In this document: piece by piece, positions 1 to 8,638 of the stretch
How the letters are laid out: the number at the start of each line of letters is the position of its first letter
Position numbering within the stretch: the first letter of the stretch is position 1
Source of the DNA: Flavobacteriaceae bacterium MAR_2010_188
Lineage (GTDB): Bacteria > Bacteroidota > Bacteroidia > Flavobacteriales > Flavobacteriaceae
NCBI GenBank assembly: GCA_900104375.1
Contig: LT629302.1
Span: forward strand, 1,116,001 to 1,180,000
Reading direction: 5' to 3'
Length of the DNA stretch: 64,000 bases
Translations under genes and position numbers: made by a program
Notes under the pieces: generated by a model
Told to the model about the DNA's origin: nothing
Databases searched by the model: none
The model's input: only the letters and a program-made list of their open reading frames with translations

Positions 1-54
1 TTTGGCTTAGAAATATTTGAATATGATTTTAAACCTTCAGAAAAAACAGCTTAA
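1..54 (+). CDS. C-terminal tail of an unidentified gene (partial)
   Basis: Frame 1 is open from the first base to a TAA at 52-54 and encodes 17 residues (FGLEIFEYDF then KPSEKTA). The composition is like a normal soluble protein tail, but it is too short to identify. It may equally be a chance open frame. The rest of the gene would lie upstream of the window. Confidence 0.3.
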   Translation, partial: FGLEIFEYDFKPSEKTA

Positions 55-203
55 TACTTTTAAACTCTTAACCGGTTTATGTTCAAAATTTTAAGGTATT
101 TCAATGGCCTTGCATTTATATTAACCCTAGACTTTATTTAGGATACGCCACATATTTCCTATATTCTCGCATATTTTATTTAAGAAGAATGAAAATGTTT
201 TAG

Positions 204-365
204 ATGAAATAAAAAAGGAAGTTTGGTACATTTGCAGGAGTCTTTACTACTTCCTTGTTAACCATTCTTGGCGTCATTATCGAAACGATAGGTTCTACTT
301 TACTAGTTAAAGCTGCCAACAATTTTTATGAATTGGATTTGGGTCTATTGGAATTAGAACATTAA
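204..365 (+). pseudogene. Decayed N-terminal fragment of an SLC12-like amino-acid/cation permease
   Basis: Starting at ATG 204 the frame reads Met-Lys-stop-Lys-Arg and then KFGTFAGVFTTSLLTILGVI. That closely resembles the conserved N-terminus of APC/SLC12-type permeases, which normally reads KFGTFxGVFTPSxLTILGVIMYLR. After about 20 matching codons the similarity is lost (IETIGSTLLVK and onwards) and the frame stops at 363-365. A stop at codon 3, loss of the conserved MYLR segment and a length of only about 50 codons indicate a remnant. The identification rests on remembered family sequence, so it is an inference. The flanking region 55-203 and 366-391 holds nothing I recognise. Confidence 0.55.
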
Positions 366-391
366 AAATCCTAATTAAAAAATATGTTCAA

Positions 392-1048
392 TTATTCCTT
401 CCAATTATAAATAATCTGACCCACACCATCAGGCACATCTTTCTTATCTAATCTGTCTCTTACTTTCCTCCTGCTCACTTTATGAACATACCCCAAAACG
501 TGCATATATTCGTGCATAAGATTCCCAGCGATTTGTGTTAAGCTCTCTTGACGGAAATTTTCTAAATTGGTACTTATCATTCCTTTTTTTGCGCCGCCTC
601 TTATATCTAAGGATTTCAACTCTAAGTAGATGTCCAAAATACAATCGGCACGAACCTTTCCTAACGCATCATCACCATTGACTATCTGCTCAAATATTTG
701 GTTAGAACTGACCTTTTTTTGAATTTGAATCTTTTCACCTTTATAATTCCTCATATAATAACGTCGGCTATCTCGGAAATCAGTATTGATTACCTTCTTT
801 TTGAATTCATCGGAAAGGATAACTGCATCAAGAAATGATATGACTTCCTTCAATTTTAATTTGTCGGTTTGGGTAAAGGATTTCGTTAATCGAATATTGA
901 AATGATCTGTAATAATAGAATCTACCAATAACCTCTGTTGTTGCTCAATGGATTTCGACTTATTGAAAGTAATGCTCTGCCCGTTTACTCTACAACTGAC
1001 TAGAAGTAGCGTACTTACTAATAATGCTTTTATCAATCCATTTATCAT
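392..1048 (-). CDS. Lipoprotein with HExxHxxGxxH zinc-protease motif
   Basis: A 218-residue protein. I place the start at the ATG at 1048; the longer frame begins with TTG at 1060 and adds four residues before the signal sequence. Residues 5-18 are hydrophobic and end in the lipobox LVSC, with the acylated Cys at 19, so it should be a lipid-anchored envelope protein. Near the C-terminus H179-E180-x2-H183-x2-G186-x2-H189 is the extended zinc motif of metzincin proteases, so a metalloprotease-like fold is likely. No Met-turn is obvious in the short tail that follows. I do not recognise a named family. It could be an active peptidase or a metal-binding remnant. Confidence 0.75.
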   Translation of the reverse strand: MINGLIKALLVSTLLLVSCRVNGQSITFNKSKSIEQQQRLLVDSIITDHFNIRLTKSFTQTDKLKLKEVISFLDAVILSDEFKKKVINTDFRDSRRYYMRNYKGEKIQIQKKVSSNQIFEQIVNGDDALGKVRADCILDIYLELKSLDIRGGAKKGMISTNLENFRQESLTQIAGNLMHEYMHVLGYVHKVSRRKVRDRLDKKDVPDGVGQIIYNWKE

Positions 1049-1183
1049 AAACACCTGCAATTTTAAAAACTATTAGAATTTGCCAGACCTATACAAATAT
1101 GCAACCAAATCTTGTTTGTTTCTTTAATTAAACTAACTGAAATCAAGAATGGTATTTACGATGAAGGTTAATTTAAATAAAAG

Positions 1184-2275
1184 TTAGCGAGCGCGACAGA
1201 TTTGCCACTGGCTTATCTTTTTATGATTTTGGATTACTGAAACATATTCGTGAAGATTAACGGTTGGGCATATATGATAAGGCACGGCAAAGAAAACATC
1301 TCCAACATTTATAGCTTCAGAATCTTTCACTCTTAAAACGCCATGCTCCTCACTTTGCGATAAAAGTTCGTAATCCGTAAGATTTAAAAATTTAATTCTT
1401 TTGTCAATAGGATTTTCGGAGGCCACTGATTTATGTCCTAAGTCGATGGTAATAATGCCATCAGTAGGTTTTGAAATTACTCGGGTAACGATTAATACCG
1501 CAAAGTTAAATTGCTGTTCCGTAAGTTTTTCATCATAACTCCAATCCCAAAAAACGCAAGTGCCCGGGCTCGCGATTCTGTCATTTTTAAGAATATGAGA
1601 AGTAAAAGTTGGAGTGCCTCCACATATTAAAATGATTTCCGGGAAATCCGTTTTTAACTTTGAATAGTACTTGTCAATCGGAATAAATTCAGCTTCAATT
1701 TTTTCATTTCTTACTGAAAAATCAATATCACGAAAATGCCCGTCGTAAACATGTAAACCTCTAAATTTTAGATTATTAAATTTCCTTATCGAATTAATTA
1801 ATTCATCTAATTCTTTGCCGATTTTTATGCCGGATCTGTCCATCCCGCTATTAATGTCGATGAATATATTAATACTTAAATTTTCATTTTTTACTGCGTT
1901 GTTTAATTTCTCTGCGGAAGAAATATTATCTACTAAAGTTGAAAATTTGGTATCGGGAAATTTCTTTATCAAATCGATAAATCTTCCAATTTTTGGACCT
2001 ACCAATTGATGTGCAATCAAAACTTCTTCCGCACCTTCTTGAGAGGCCATTTCGGCTTCAACAATTGTAGATGCTTTAAATTTTTTGATACCGAAAGCAA
2101 TCATTCTTTTAATTACTTCTGGCATTTTATTGGTTTTAATATGAGGCATCAAACGAGACGTATTACCATCTACCAACTCGATCATCATTTTAAGATTCGA
2201 CAGGAGATGATCTTCATACAAAACGAGTGAAGGCGAATCAATTTCATCGATATTATTTATAGTGAACCAATCCAT
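1184..2275 (-). CDS. D-threonine aldolase / D-serine dehydratase-like PLP enzyme
   Basis: The 363-residue protein has the alanine-racemase-type TIM barrel of the DSD1/D-threonine aldolase family. The motif PHIKTNK places the PLP-binding lysine at residue 47. The C-terminal PYHICPTVNLH segment supplies the His and Cys that bind the divalent metal in this family. Members cleave D-threonine or related D-3-hydroxy amino acids to glycine and an aldehyde, or dehydrate D-serine; the exact substrate is not visible. It is cytoplasmic and apparently a single-gene unit, because neither neighbour is close or related. The length is normal for the family. Confidence 0.85.
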   Translation of the reverse strand: MDWFTINNIDEIDSPSLVLYEDHLLSNLKMMIELVDGNTSRLMPHIKTNKMPEVIKRMIAFGIKKFKASTIVEAEMASQEGAEEVLIAHQLVGPKIGRFIDLIKKFPDTKFSTLVDNISSAEKLNNAVKNENLSINIFIDINSGMDRSGIKIGKELDELINSIRKFNNLKFRGLHVYDGHFRDIDFSVRNEKIEAEFIPIDKYYSKLKTDFPEIILICGGTPTFTSHILKNDRIASPGTCVFWDWSYDEKLTEQQFNFAVLIVTRVISKPTDGIITIDLGHKSVASENPIDKRIKFLNLTDYELLSQSEEHGVLRVKDSEAINVGDVFFAVPYHICPTVNLHEYVSVIQNHKKISQWQICRAR

Positions 2276-2360
2276 TTTACAACTGTTTTAGATTTGATGA
2301 CTTTAAATGTAGTATTAACTGATAACAAAATAGGTTCAAATTTTAGATAAATAAAATCAT

Positions 2361-2386
2361 AAAAAAAGCACTCCTAAGAGTGCTTT
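2361..2386 (-). terminator. Rho-independent terminator after the CHRD-like lipoprotein gene
   Basis: A 9-bp perfect stem (AAAGCACTC / GAGTGCTTT) with a 4-nt loop. Read on the minus strand it is followed by a T run, the complement of the A tract at 2361-2367. It sits just downstream of the stop at 2409. Confidence 0.8.
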
Positions 2387-2408
2387 CAATTAAAATAAAA
2401 TGTCATGA

Positions 2409-3002
2409 TTAGTTGTTGATATAACCACCTTTATTTTCAACCTTGATTTGACCACAAGCTACAGGAATAGTTGCAACATATTGACCGTCAATATTTAGAC
2501 CATGCAAAACTATCGCTCTATTTTGTAATGGAGTAATTGAAGAATCTATAGTATAGGTTTCAGTAAAATCTATGTTACCTTCAGCGTCGGCCATTGGTAA
2601 TGGTGAAAGGGTTAGCAGCACTGCACCGTAAAATGGAGCTCCTTCAGGTATTGTGATGATTCCATCGTCATCAGTATCTGCAGATTCTTGAGGACAGGTA
2701 GAATTTCGATTATCGGTTTCGAAACCGTGTATGTGCTGTGGATGAGTTTTATCTGGAACCAAACCAGAAGCCATAATATGTACGGTTAATTGGTCACCAA
2801 CTAAAGTAAGCTCAGCGGTACCCGATACTCCAGAATCATTTAAGGAACCGAAATCTACAGTGTATAACTTCGCTTTATGCTTCATCGCATCTTGTTCCTG
2901 CTTAACATTATCTGGCATCACCTCGTCGTTAGAACATGATGTCATAAAAACTGTTGACAATAAAAACATCATCGAATAAATTGGCATTAAATACTTTTTC
3001 AT
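2409..3002 (-). CDS. CHRD / Cu-Zn SOD-like domain lipoprotein
   Basis: A 197-residue protein with a lipoprotein signal (MTSC, Cys 23) followed by a charged linker. The body carries a HPQHIHGF segment, a GAVLLTLSPL strand, a RAIVLHGLN strand and a VACGQI end. This order resembles CHRD domains and the copper-zinc superoxide dismutase fold (HxH metal site, a later histidine and a C-terminal ACGxI). A full set of SOD ligands cannot be assigned, so I call it a CHRD/SOD-like fold without claiming activity. It is probably outer-membrane or periplasm anchored. It has its own terminator and appears monocistronic. Confidence 0.65.
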   Translation of the reverse strand: MKKYLMPIYSMMFLLSTVFMTSCSNDEVMPDNVKQEQDAMKHKAKLYTVDFGSLNDSGVSGTAELTLVGDQLTVHIMASGLVPDKTHPQHIHGFETDNRNSTCPQESADTDDDGIITIPEGAPFYGAVLLTLSPLPMADAEGNIDFTETYTIDSSITPLQNRAIVLHGLNIDGQYVATIPVACGQIKVENKGGYINN

Positions 3003-3225
3003 AATAATTTTATTTTGAATTAATATATTTCAATATAGCAATACCCCGAGCTAAAACTTGCCGTAGAACGTGTTATGACTAACTCAATCGCTGTAGCCTA
3101 ACAGCTACTTTAGGTTAATCAGATTTTTAGGTAACTCAGGCTTGGTTAGAAAATAAAATGCAGATAAGATTAAAGAACCAATGAAAGTAAATCCATAGAC
3201 CACAGCCAAAATTAAGATTGGTCGT

Positions 3226-4980
3226 TTATAATTGTTGAATAAATTCGTCTAATGAAATCTTATCGTCTAGTTCCATCTTTTTACGCAGACGGTAGCGACT
3301 AGTATTTAGTGAAGCAAGGGTAATATTTTGCAACGCAGCAATTTCCCTACTATCCATTTTTAACCTAATAAGAGAACAAAGTCGGGTTTCATTCTTGGTA
3401 AGCGCAGGAAATACCGAAGAAAGTTTACCATAAAAAGAATCATTGAGTTTATCCAATCTTTCGTAAAACAACTTAGAATCCATATCGAATGTATTCCGGG
3501 TTTTTATATCACTGTAAAGATCTTCCCAGAGCTCCTCTCTATTTTCCTTATGATATCTTATTTCTTCAAACTTCTTCATCATCTCACTAGTCCACTTTTG
3601 GTTCTCTGTAAGATTTATAGCAAAATCTGAAAGGTCGCGTTCTTTAGAAATAATTTCAGAATTTAGCCTATCAACTTCCAATTCTTTATTTCTAAGTTCT
3701 TGCTCTGCCAACAGTTTCTCATTCCTAGCGTTCCTTAAATGTTGTCTTCTCCTAAGAAATAATGATAAAAGAATTATAATGAGAATTATAAACGTCAGGG
3801 TCACAATCCAAAATCTAGCACGTTGATTTTTTATCTGGTTTTCTTTCTTTAGTCTATCTAATTTAGAGTTTAAAGAAATCCTATCTAAAGTGATGTCATT
3901 TAATTCTTGGCGCCAGTTTTGGTCCGCACTAGCAGCCACTGCTGCAATGCTATCTGAAAAATATTTTTGTTTTTCCAATGCTTTAAACGCGTCTTCAAAT
4001 CTTCCTGAGCTACGTAGAAGATTTACTTTGGTTTCTAAATATTCTAACTTAGAACTAGATTCCAAAATGTTTTTTGATTCAGAATCCTTTACAATTGAAT
4101 CTAATTGCTTAAAATAAACTTGGGCGTTGTTTAGGTCCTTCAGATTTATGTATGTCGAAACCAATTGAGCGCCAGAACTGATGAGCCTCGGAATATCCCT
4201 TCGGTGTTCCACTTCATTTTCGGCAGTCTTAAAAAATTGAAAGTTTTTTAAATAGAGGGGCTCAGCGTTTCTAAATCTCTTTTGATCCGTATAAACATCT
4301 GCGATATTATCCCTTATACTGCCAATAAGAGTGTGGTTAGGGAAGTTTTCAGTGGTGATTTTGTCGGCTTCTTTGAAATAAATGATTGCAGAGTCCAAGT
4401 CCTTCTTCCACCAATAAAAATATAGACCATAATTATTTAATGCTGAAGGTTTAAAGATTCCGGGAATAGTATCGGTGAAACTCACATTTTGCTTATGAAC
4501 CTTCGCCGCCAATTCTAGTTGATTCATTTTAGCATAATTATCTGCCATGATGCTATAAGCGTAATTGCGCATTCCAATAAAATCATCCTTTTGCTTTAGG
4601 TTCAGGTATTTCTCATTCTTGGTGTAGTAGTCAAAGAACGCCTGATAAGACGCGTTTGACTCTTCAGGAAAACCAATAGCACGAAACCAATTGCCCGAAA
4701 TAAGATATTGTCTTAGTATAAAATAATAGTTGCCTTTAATCAAAGGCAGTAAATCTAGTCTCTTAAAGTGTTGAGTAAGATAAGTTTGAAGTTGGGCTTC
4801 GGTATATGACTTTCTTTGATAGGTTTTGAATTCATCCTCCGCAAAGCTTTTAGACATCTCTTCTGAAATGTCAATATATTGTTTAAGAGCATCCTCACTG
4901 CTGATTTCTTCGGACTGTCCAACGACCATGTGCATCCAAAGCAGAAGTAAAAAAGTAAGACCCACTCGTAGGCTTTTCAA
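3226..4980 (-). CDS. Membrane TPR regulator with C-terminal LuxR-type helix-turn-helix
   Basis: 584 residues in the order: signal peptide (1-22), a long helical TPR-like region (about 30-350), one membrane span (about 390-409), a coiled coil (415-460) and a C-terminal HTH (about 520-584, with LTKNETRLCSLI and REIAALQNI). This is the Bacteroidota design in which periplasmic TPRs are joined through the membrane to a cytoplasmic LuxR-like DNA-binding domain with no kinase core. It presumably senses an envelope signal and controls transcription directly. No partner gene is adjacent, and the target cannot be read from the sequence. Confidence 0.8.
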   Translation of the reverse strand: MKSLRVGLTFLLLLWMHMVVGQSEEISSEDALKQYIDISEEMSKSFAEDEFKTYQRKSYTEAQLQTYLTQHFKRLDLLPLIKGNYYFILRQYLISGNWFRAIGFPEESNASYQAFFDYYTKNEKYLNLKQKDDFIGMRNYAYSIMADNYAKMNQLELAAKVHKQNVSFTDTIPGIFKPSALNNYGLYFYWWKKDLDSAIIYFKEADKITTENFPNHTLIGSIRDNIADVYTDQKRFRNAEPLYLKNFQFFKTAENEVEHRRDIPRLISSGAQLVSTYINLKDLNNAQVYFKQLDSIVKDSESKNILESSSKLEYLETKVNLLRSSGRFEDAFKALEKQKYFSDSIAAVAASADQNWRQELNDITLDRISLNSKLDRLKKENQIKNQRARFWIVTLTFIILIIILLSLFLRRRQHLRNARNEKLLAEQELRNKELEVDRLNSEIISKERDLSDFAINLTENQKWTSEMMKKFEEIRYHKENREELWEDLYSDIKTRNTFDMDSKLFYERLDKLNDSFYGKLSSVFPALTKNETRLCSLIRLKMDSREIAALQNITLASLNTSRYRLRKKMELDDKISLDEFIQQL

Positions 4981-5187
4981 GTTTTTTATAGTTTGGAAAG
5001 GATGTCCAATTTAATAAGTATAAAGGAAATTTCCTATGAAATAATATAACCCTAAAAGATTTATGATTCAACAGTTAATGATTTGGTTATAGCACATATT
5101 TATCAATAGAAGCATCATCTTGTCGGATTGCAATAATTCTTCATGCTCGAATATTGTAAATTACATTTCACATAAAAACCTAATATT

Positions 5188-5349
5188 ATGAGCCACGATA
5201 AAGTAGATAAAAGCCGACACATTCCAGATTCAGATACAAAAAAAGCTAGCGGTAGTAAAAGTGTACATAGCGAATTAGATGATTCTACCGAAGATGGTTT
5301 TAAGCCGAAAAAAGGTGATGGCCAGGATAAAAAGGATAAAAAGAAATAA
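5188..5349 (+). CDS. Small hydrophilic protein, 53 residues
   Basis: The ATG at 5188 opens a 53-codon frame rich in Lys, Asp and Ser. It ends in a strongly basic and acidic tail (KKGDGQDKKDKKK) and then TAA at 5347. It has no hydrophobic segment and is likely cytoplasmic and disordered. A strong terminator follows 20 bases after the stop, which supports a real transcription unit. I do not recognise a family. Confidence 0.55.
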   Translation: MSHDKVDKSRHIPDSDTKKASGSKSVHSELDDSTEDGFKPKKGDGQDKKDKKK

Positions 5350-5368
5350 TCTTAAAGAATAAAAAAAC

Positions 5369-5404
5369 AAAAACTCCTGTTGAATTCACTCAACAGGAGT
5401 TTTT
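5369..5404. terminator. Bidirectional terminator between the 53-residue gene and paoC
   Basis: A 14-bp perfect stem (AAAAACTCCTGTTG / CAACAGGAGTTTTT) with an 8-nt loop. It has A and T runs on both sides, so it can end transcription of both convergent units. Confidence 0.85.
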
Positions 5405-5422
5405 GTATGTCTATAATAAAAT

Positions 5423-7639
5423 TTAAATCAATTTATCTAAAGTGATTGGCAGGCTTCTAATTATTTTACCAGTAGCATTATAAATAGCATTCGCGATAGC
5501 CGCAGCAACACCGACCAAACCTATCTCGCCCACTCCTTTTGCTCCTAGCGGATTAACGATGTCGTCTTCCTCTTCAACAAAAATAACTTTGTGGTCTTTT
5601 ACATCTGCTTGTATCGCTACGTGATACTCTGCTAAATTGGCGTTCATTAGTCGTCCATAACGGTTATCCATCATTCCTTCTTCCTCTAACGCCATACCTA
5701 TTCCCCAAGTTATTCCTCCTAAAATTTGACTTTCAGCTGTTTTCGGGTTAATGATTTTTCCTGCTGCAACAGCAGATACGACCCGGGTTACGGAAACCAT
5801 TCCTAAATCTTCATCAACGTTCACCTCTACCATTACGCAAGAATGTGCATAGCAAGAATGCTTTTTACGCTTTTTATCTGGTTTTGCATCGGCCTTTGCA
5901 AAAATGGATTCTTTATCTGATGCCGACATGACTTCCTTAAATGATTTGGAAGTTCCGGCTTTGCTGATTATTTCGCCATCATAAAAACTTACATCTTCAA
6001 ATTTATTATCCTTAAACTCTTCTGGAAAGGATTTCTTAGCGACTTTTAGAAGTTCTTTTTGGAGCTCGGCACAGACCAATTTCACCGCAGAACCTACTGA
6101 AGAGACTGTGTAAGAGCCTCCTTCAATCGGAGCTTCCGGAAGATCGGTATCGCCCAATTTAAAGGTCACATCTTCAAACTTTTGGCCAAAACTCTCAGCT
6201 GCAATTTGCGCCATAACAGTATAGGTCCCTGTTCCTATGTCTGCTGTGGCCGAACTAACAATTAATTCGCCTTCACTGGTTAATTCTGCTTTAGCCGACG
6301 AAGGTTTTTGCATCGCTTCCCATACACCTGTAGCCATCCCATGACCAACTAATTGATGGCCTTCTTTGGTAGATCTTGGTTCTGGTTTGCGATTATCCCA
6401 ACCAAATTCTGTAGCAGCGGTAGTATAACATTTACGTAATTCCTTACTAGAAAATGGTTTGTCTTCGTTCTGATCTTTTTCAGCGTAGTTAATTAATCGA
6501 AGGTCTAAAGGATCAATCCCAATTTTACCCGCCAATTCATCCATTGCACATTCTAATGCGAACATACCAGAAACTCCGCCCGGACCACGCATATCCATCG
6601 GTGTATAATTATCTAATGGTACAAGTTTGTAATCTAGTTCTACATCTTCACACTCATACATTAAACCGCTCCAGTCTGAAATTGATTCATTAAAACTTTC
6701 AAATTTTGAGGTTTCACAAATCGATTCATGCTTAATAGCCACCAATTTTCCATCTTTATCAGAGCCAAGTTTCAAATTTTGAATACTTGCCGGCCTATGT
6801 CCAAATGAGAACATCTGCTGTCTTGTCATTGAAACCTTTACTGGTTCTACCAATATTTTTGAAGCCAATGCCGCAAAAAATAATTGATATTGAGGTCTAA
6901 GACCCGAACCGAATCCGCCACCAACAAATGGTGATAATACTTTAACCTTTTTAGATTTTAATCCGAAAATACCAGCGATATATCCTTGACTACTAGCGAC
7001 CCCTTGAATCTTATCGTAAATAATAAAAGCCTCATCGTCTTCGTGCCAAATTGCCAAGGTAGCATGAGGTTCCATTGGGTTGTGATATTCTCGAGGTATG
7101 TGATATTCTGCTTCTAATATAACCTTCGCTTCTTCAAATTTCTTTTCGGCCTTTCCACGTGAAGGTGGTGGCGCTTGTATATCTTTATCCGTAGCCTTAT
7201 CAAGATTATCCTTTAACTCAGTCGTGGGCTGTTCGACTTTAATATATTCCACAGTCACCAATCCTGCTGCATATCTTGCAATTTCAAATGTGTCTGCAAC
7301 TACCATCGCAATTGGTTGATGATTGAATTTTATAATTTCATCATGCAAAGGCTTAAACGGTTCTCCAGGAGGCGCTAATGGATCCGAATAATCGTCATTT
7401 AATTTTACGCGATCCTTAATATTTAAATGGGTAAAAACTTCTATCACCCCTTCTACCTCTAATGCCGTTTCTGTATGGATTTTTGCGATTTTTCCTTTAG
7501 CAATCGTGGCATTAATTATATATCCGTGTTTTGAATTTTCAAGATGATGGTCAGCGGTATAATTTGCTCGCCCTGAAATCTTTTTATCACCGTCTACCCG
7601 GTTTTTCTTCTTACCTATTATATTTTTTATGTCTTCCAT
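5423..7639 (-). CDS. paoC: Molybdopterin-binding subunit of a PaoABC-type aldehyde oxidase
   Basis: A 738-residue xanthine-oxidase-family large subunit. An N-terminal aldehyde oxidase a/b hammerhead (about 15-130) is followed by the molybdopterin-binding domain, with GGGFGSG near 240 and RGPGGVSGMFALE near 350. GVGEIG near residue 705 supplies the catalytic glutamate. The enzyme would oxidise aldehydes or aromatic aldehydes with the molybdenum cofactor. Its start overlaps the stop of the FAD subunit by one base, so translation is coupled. A PaoD/XdhC-type maturation factor, normally needed to insert the sulfurated cofactor, is not present nearby. Confidence 0.88.
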   Translation of the reverse strand: MEDIKNIIGKKKNRVDGDKKISGRANYTADHHLENSKHGYIINATIAKGKIAKIHTETALEVEGVIEVFTHLNIKDRVKLNDDYSDPLAPPGEPFKPLHDEIIKFNHQPIAMVVADTFEIARYAAGLVTVEYIKVEQPTTELKDNLDKATDKDIQAPPPSRGKAEKKFEEAKVILEAEYHIPREYHNPMEPHATLAIWHEDDEAFIIYDKIQGVASSQGYIAGIFGLKSKKVKVLSPFVGGGFGSGLRPQYQLFFAALASKILVEPVKVSMTRQQMFSFGHRPASIQNLKLGSDKDGKLVAIKHESICETSKFESFNESISDWSGLMYECEDVELDYKLVPLDNYTPMDMRGPGGVSGMFALECAMDELAGKIGIDPLDLRLINYAEKDQNEDKPFSSKELRKCYTTAATEFGWDNRKPEPRSTKEGHQLVGHGMATGVWEAMQKPSSAKAELTSEGELIVSSATADIGTGTYTVMAQIAAESFGQKFEDVTFKLGDTDLPEAPIEGGSYTVSSVGSAVKLVCAELQKELLKVAKKSFPEEFKDNKFEDVSFYDGEIISKAGTSKSFKEVMSASDKESIFAKADAKPDKKRKKHSCYAHSCVMVEVNVDEDLGMVSVTRVVSAVAAGKIINPKTAESQILGGITWGIGMALEEEGMMDNRYGRLMNANLAEYHVAIQADVKDHKVIFVEEEDDIVNPLGAKGVGEIGLVGVAAAIANAIYNATGKIIRSLPITLDKLI

Positions 7640-8622
7640 TATTTTTCTGATGCTTCAGTTAAGGCACGTACAATTGTATTCTTTGCCAGTTGAATCTTAA
7701 AATCATTATCTCCGAAACCCTTTGCCCCTTGCAGCAATTTCTCTGCAATTGATTTAAAAGTTGAAGGCTCAGCTTTTTTGCCTATAAATTCTTTTTCTAT
7801 ACTTACGTCTCTCCATGGCTTGTGAGCAACCCCGCCTAAGGCAATCCTTATATCCTTGATGGTATCACCTTCGAGTTCTAGACCAACCGCCGCAGAAACA
7901 AGCGCAAATGCATAGCTAGGACGGTCTCTAACCTTTAAATATCCATAGTTTTTGCTGAAACCTTTTTTTGGAAGGTCTATAGAGGTTATTATTTCATCAT
8001 CTTCAAGGGTTGTATCGATTTGTGGATTATCTCCTGGCAAACGATGGAATTTAAGAATAGGTATACTTCTATTTCCATTTGGACCCGTAACGTTTATGGT
8101 AGCATCTAAAGCTGCCAGCGCAACACACATATCCGAAGGATGGGTTGCAATACAATCATCGCTAGTTCCTAATATCGCATGGATTCTATTAAAACCATTT
8201 ACCGCGGCACAGCCACTTCCTGGATCTCGCTTATTGCAAGCCATAGACGTATCATAAAAATAATAACATCTTGTTCTTTGTAAAAGATTCCCTCCGTTCG
8301 TGGCCATATTTCGCAGTTGTGTCGAGGCTCCTGCAAGAATCGCTTCAGATAAAAGAGGGTAATCTGTTTCTACCGTATCGTTATAGGCTGTATCAGCATT
8401 TGTCGCAGTTGCGCCCAGACGTAAACCTTCATTCTCGATTTCTTCAATGTCAGATAGTCCCAGTTTGTTTATATCGATTAGTGTATCTGGATTCTCCACT
8501 CGATACTTCATTAAATCAACCAGATTGGTGCCACCACCAATAAACTTGGAATTTTCAGTATGTGATTTTGTTTTGAAAGCGTTATCAACAGAATCCGCTC
8601 TATATAAATTGAAATTGTTCAT
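7639..8622 (-). CDS. paoB: FAD-binding subunit with extra [4Fe-4S] loop (PaoB-like)
   Basis: A 327-residue FAD subunit of the molybdenum hydroxylase. The FAD motif FIGGGTNLVDLMK lies at 27-39 and the second flavin motif TNGGNLLQRTRCYYF begins near 108. An insertion carries cysteines at 119, 129, 138 and 157 (TRCYYF, CNKRDPGSGC, TSDDCIA). This matches the additional [4Fe-4S] cluster described for E. coli PaoB and absent from standard xanthine dehydrogenases. A CO-dehydrogenase flavoprotein C-terminal domain follows. It passes electrons from the Fe-S subunit to FAD. It is the middle gene of a tight three-gene operon. Confidence 0.88.
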   Translation of the reverse strand: MNNFNLYRADSVDNAFKTKSHTENSKFIGGGTNLVDLMKYRVENPDTLIDINKLGLSDIEEIENEGLRLGATATNADTAYNDTVETDYPLLSEAILAGASTQLRNMATNGGNLLQRTRCYYFYDTSMACNKRDPGSGCAAVNGFNRIHAILGTSDDCIATHPSDMCVALAALDATINVTGPNGNRSIPILKFHRLPGDNPQIDTTLEDDEIITSIDLPKKGFSKNYGYLKVRDRPSYAFALVSAAVGLELEGDTIKDIRIALGGVAHKPWRDVSIEKEFIGKKAEPSTFKSIAEKLLQGAKGFGDNDFKIQLAKNTIVRALTEASEK

Positions 8623-8638
8623 GATTTTATATTAGAAA

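Noticed and set aside
1048-1060. TTG start giving four extra residues to the zinc-motif lipoprotein
   Set aside because: The ATG at 1048 gives a perfect lipoprotein signal; the extra residues do not fit.
7952-8543. Plus-strand frames opposite paoB
   Set aside because: paoB has strong FAD and Fe-S motifs on the minus strand; the others have no domain look.
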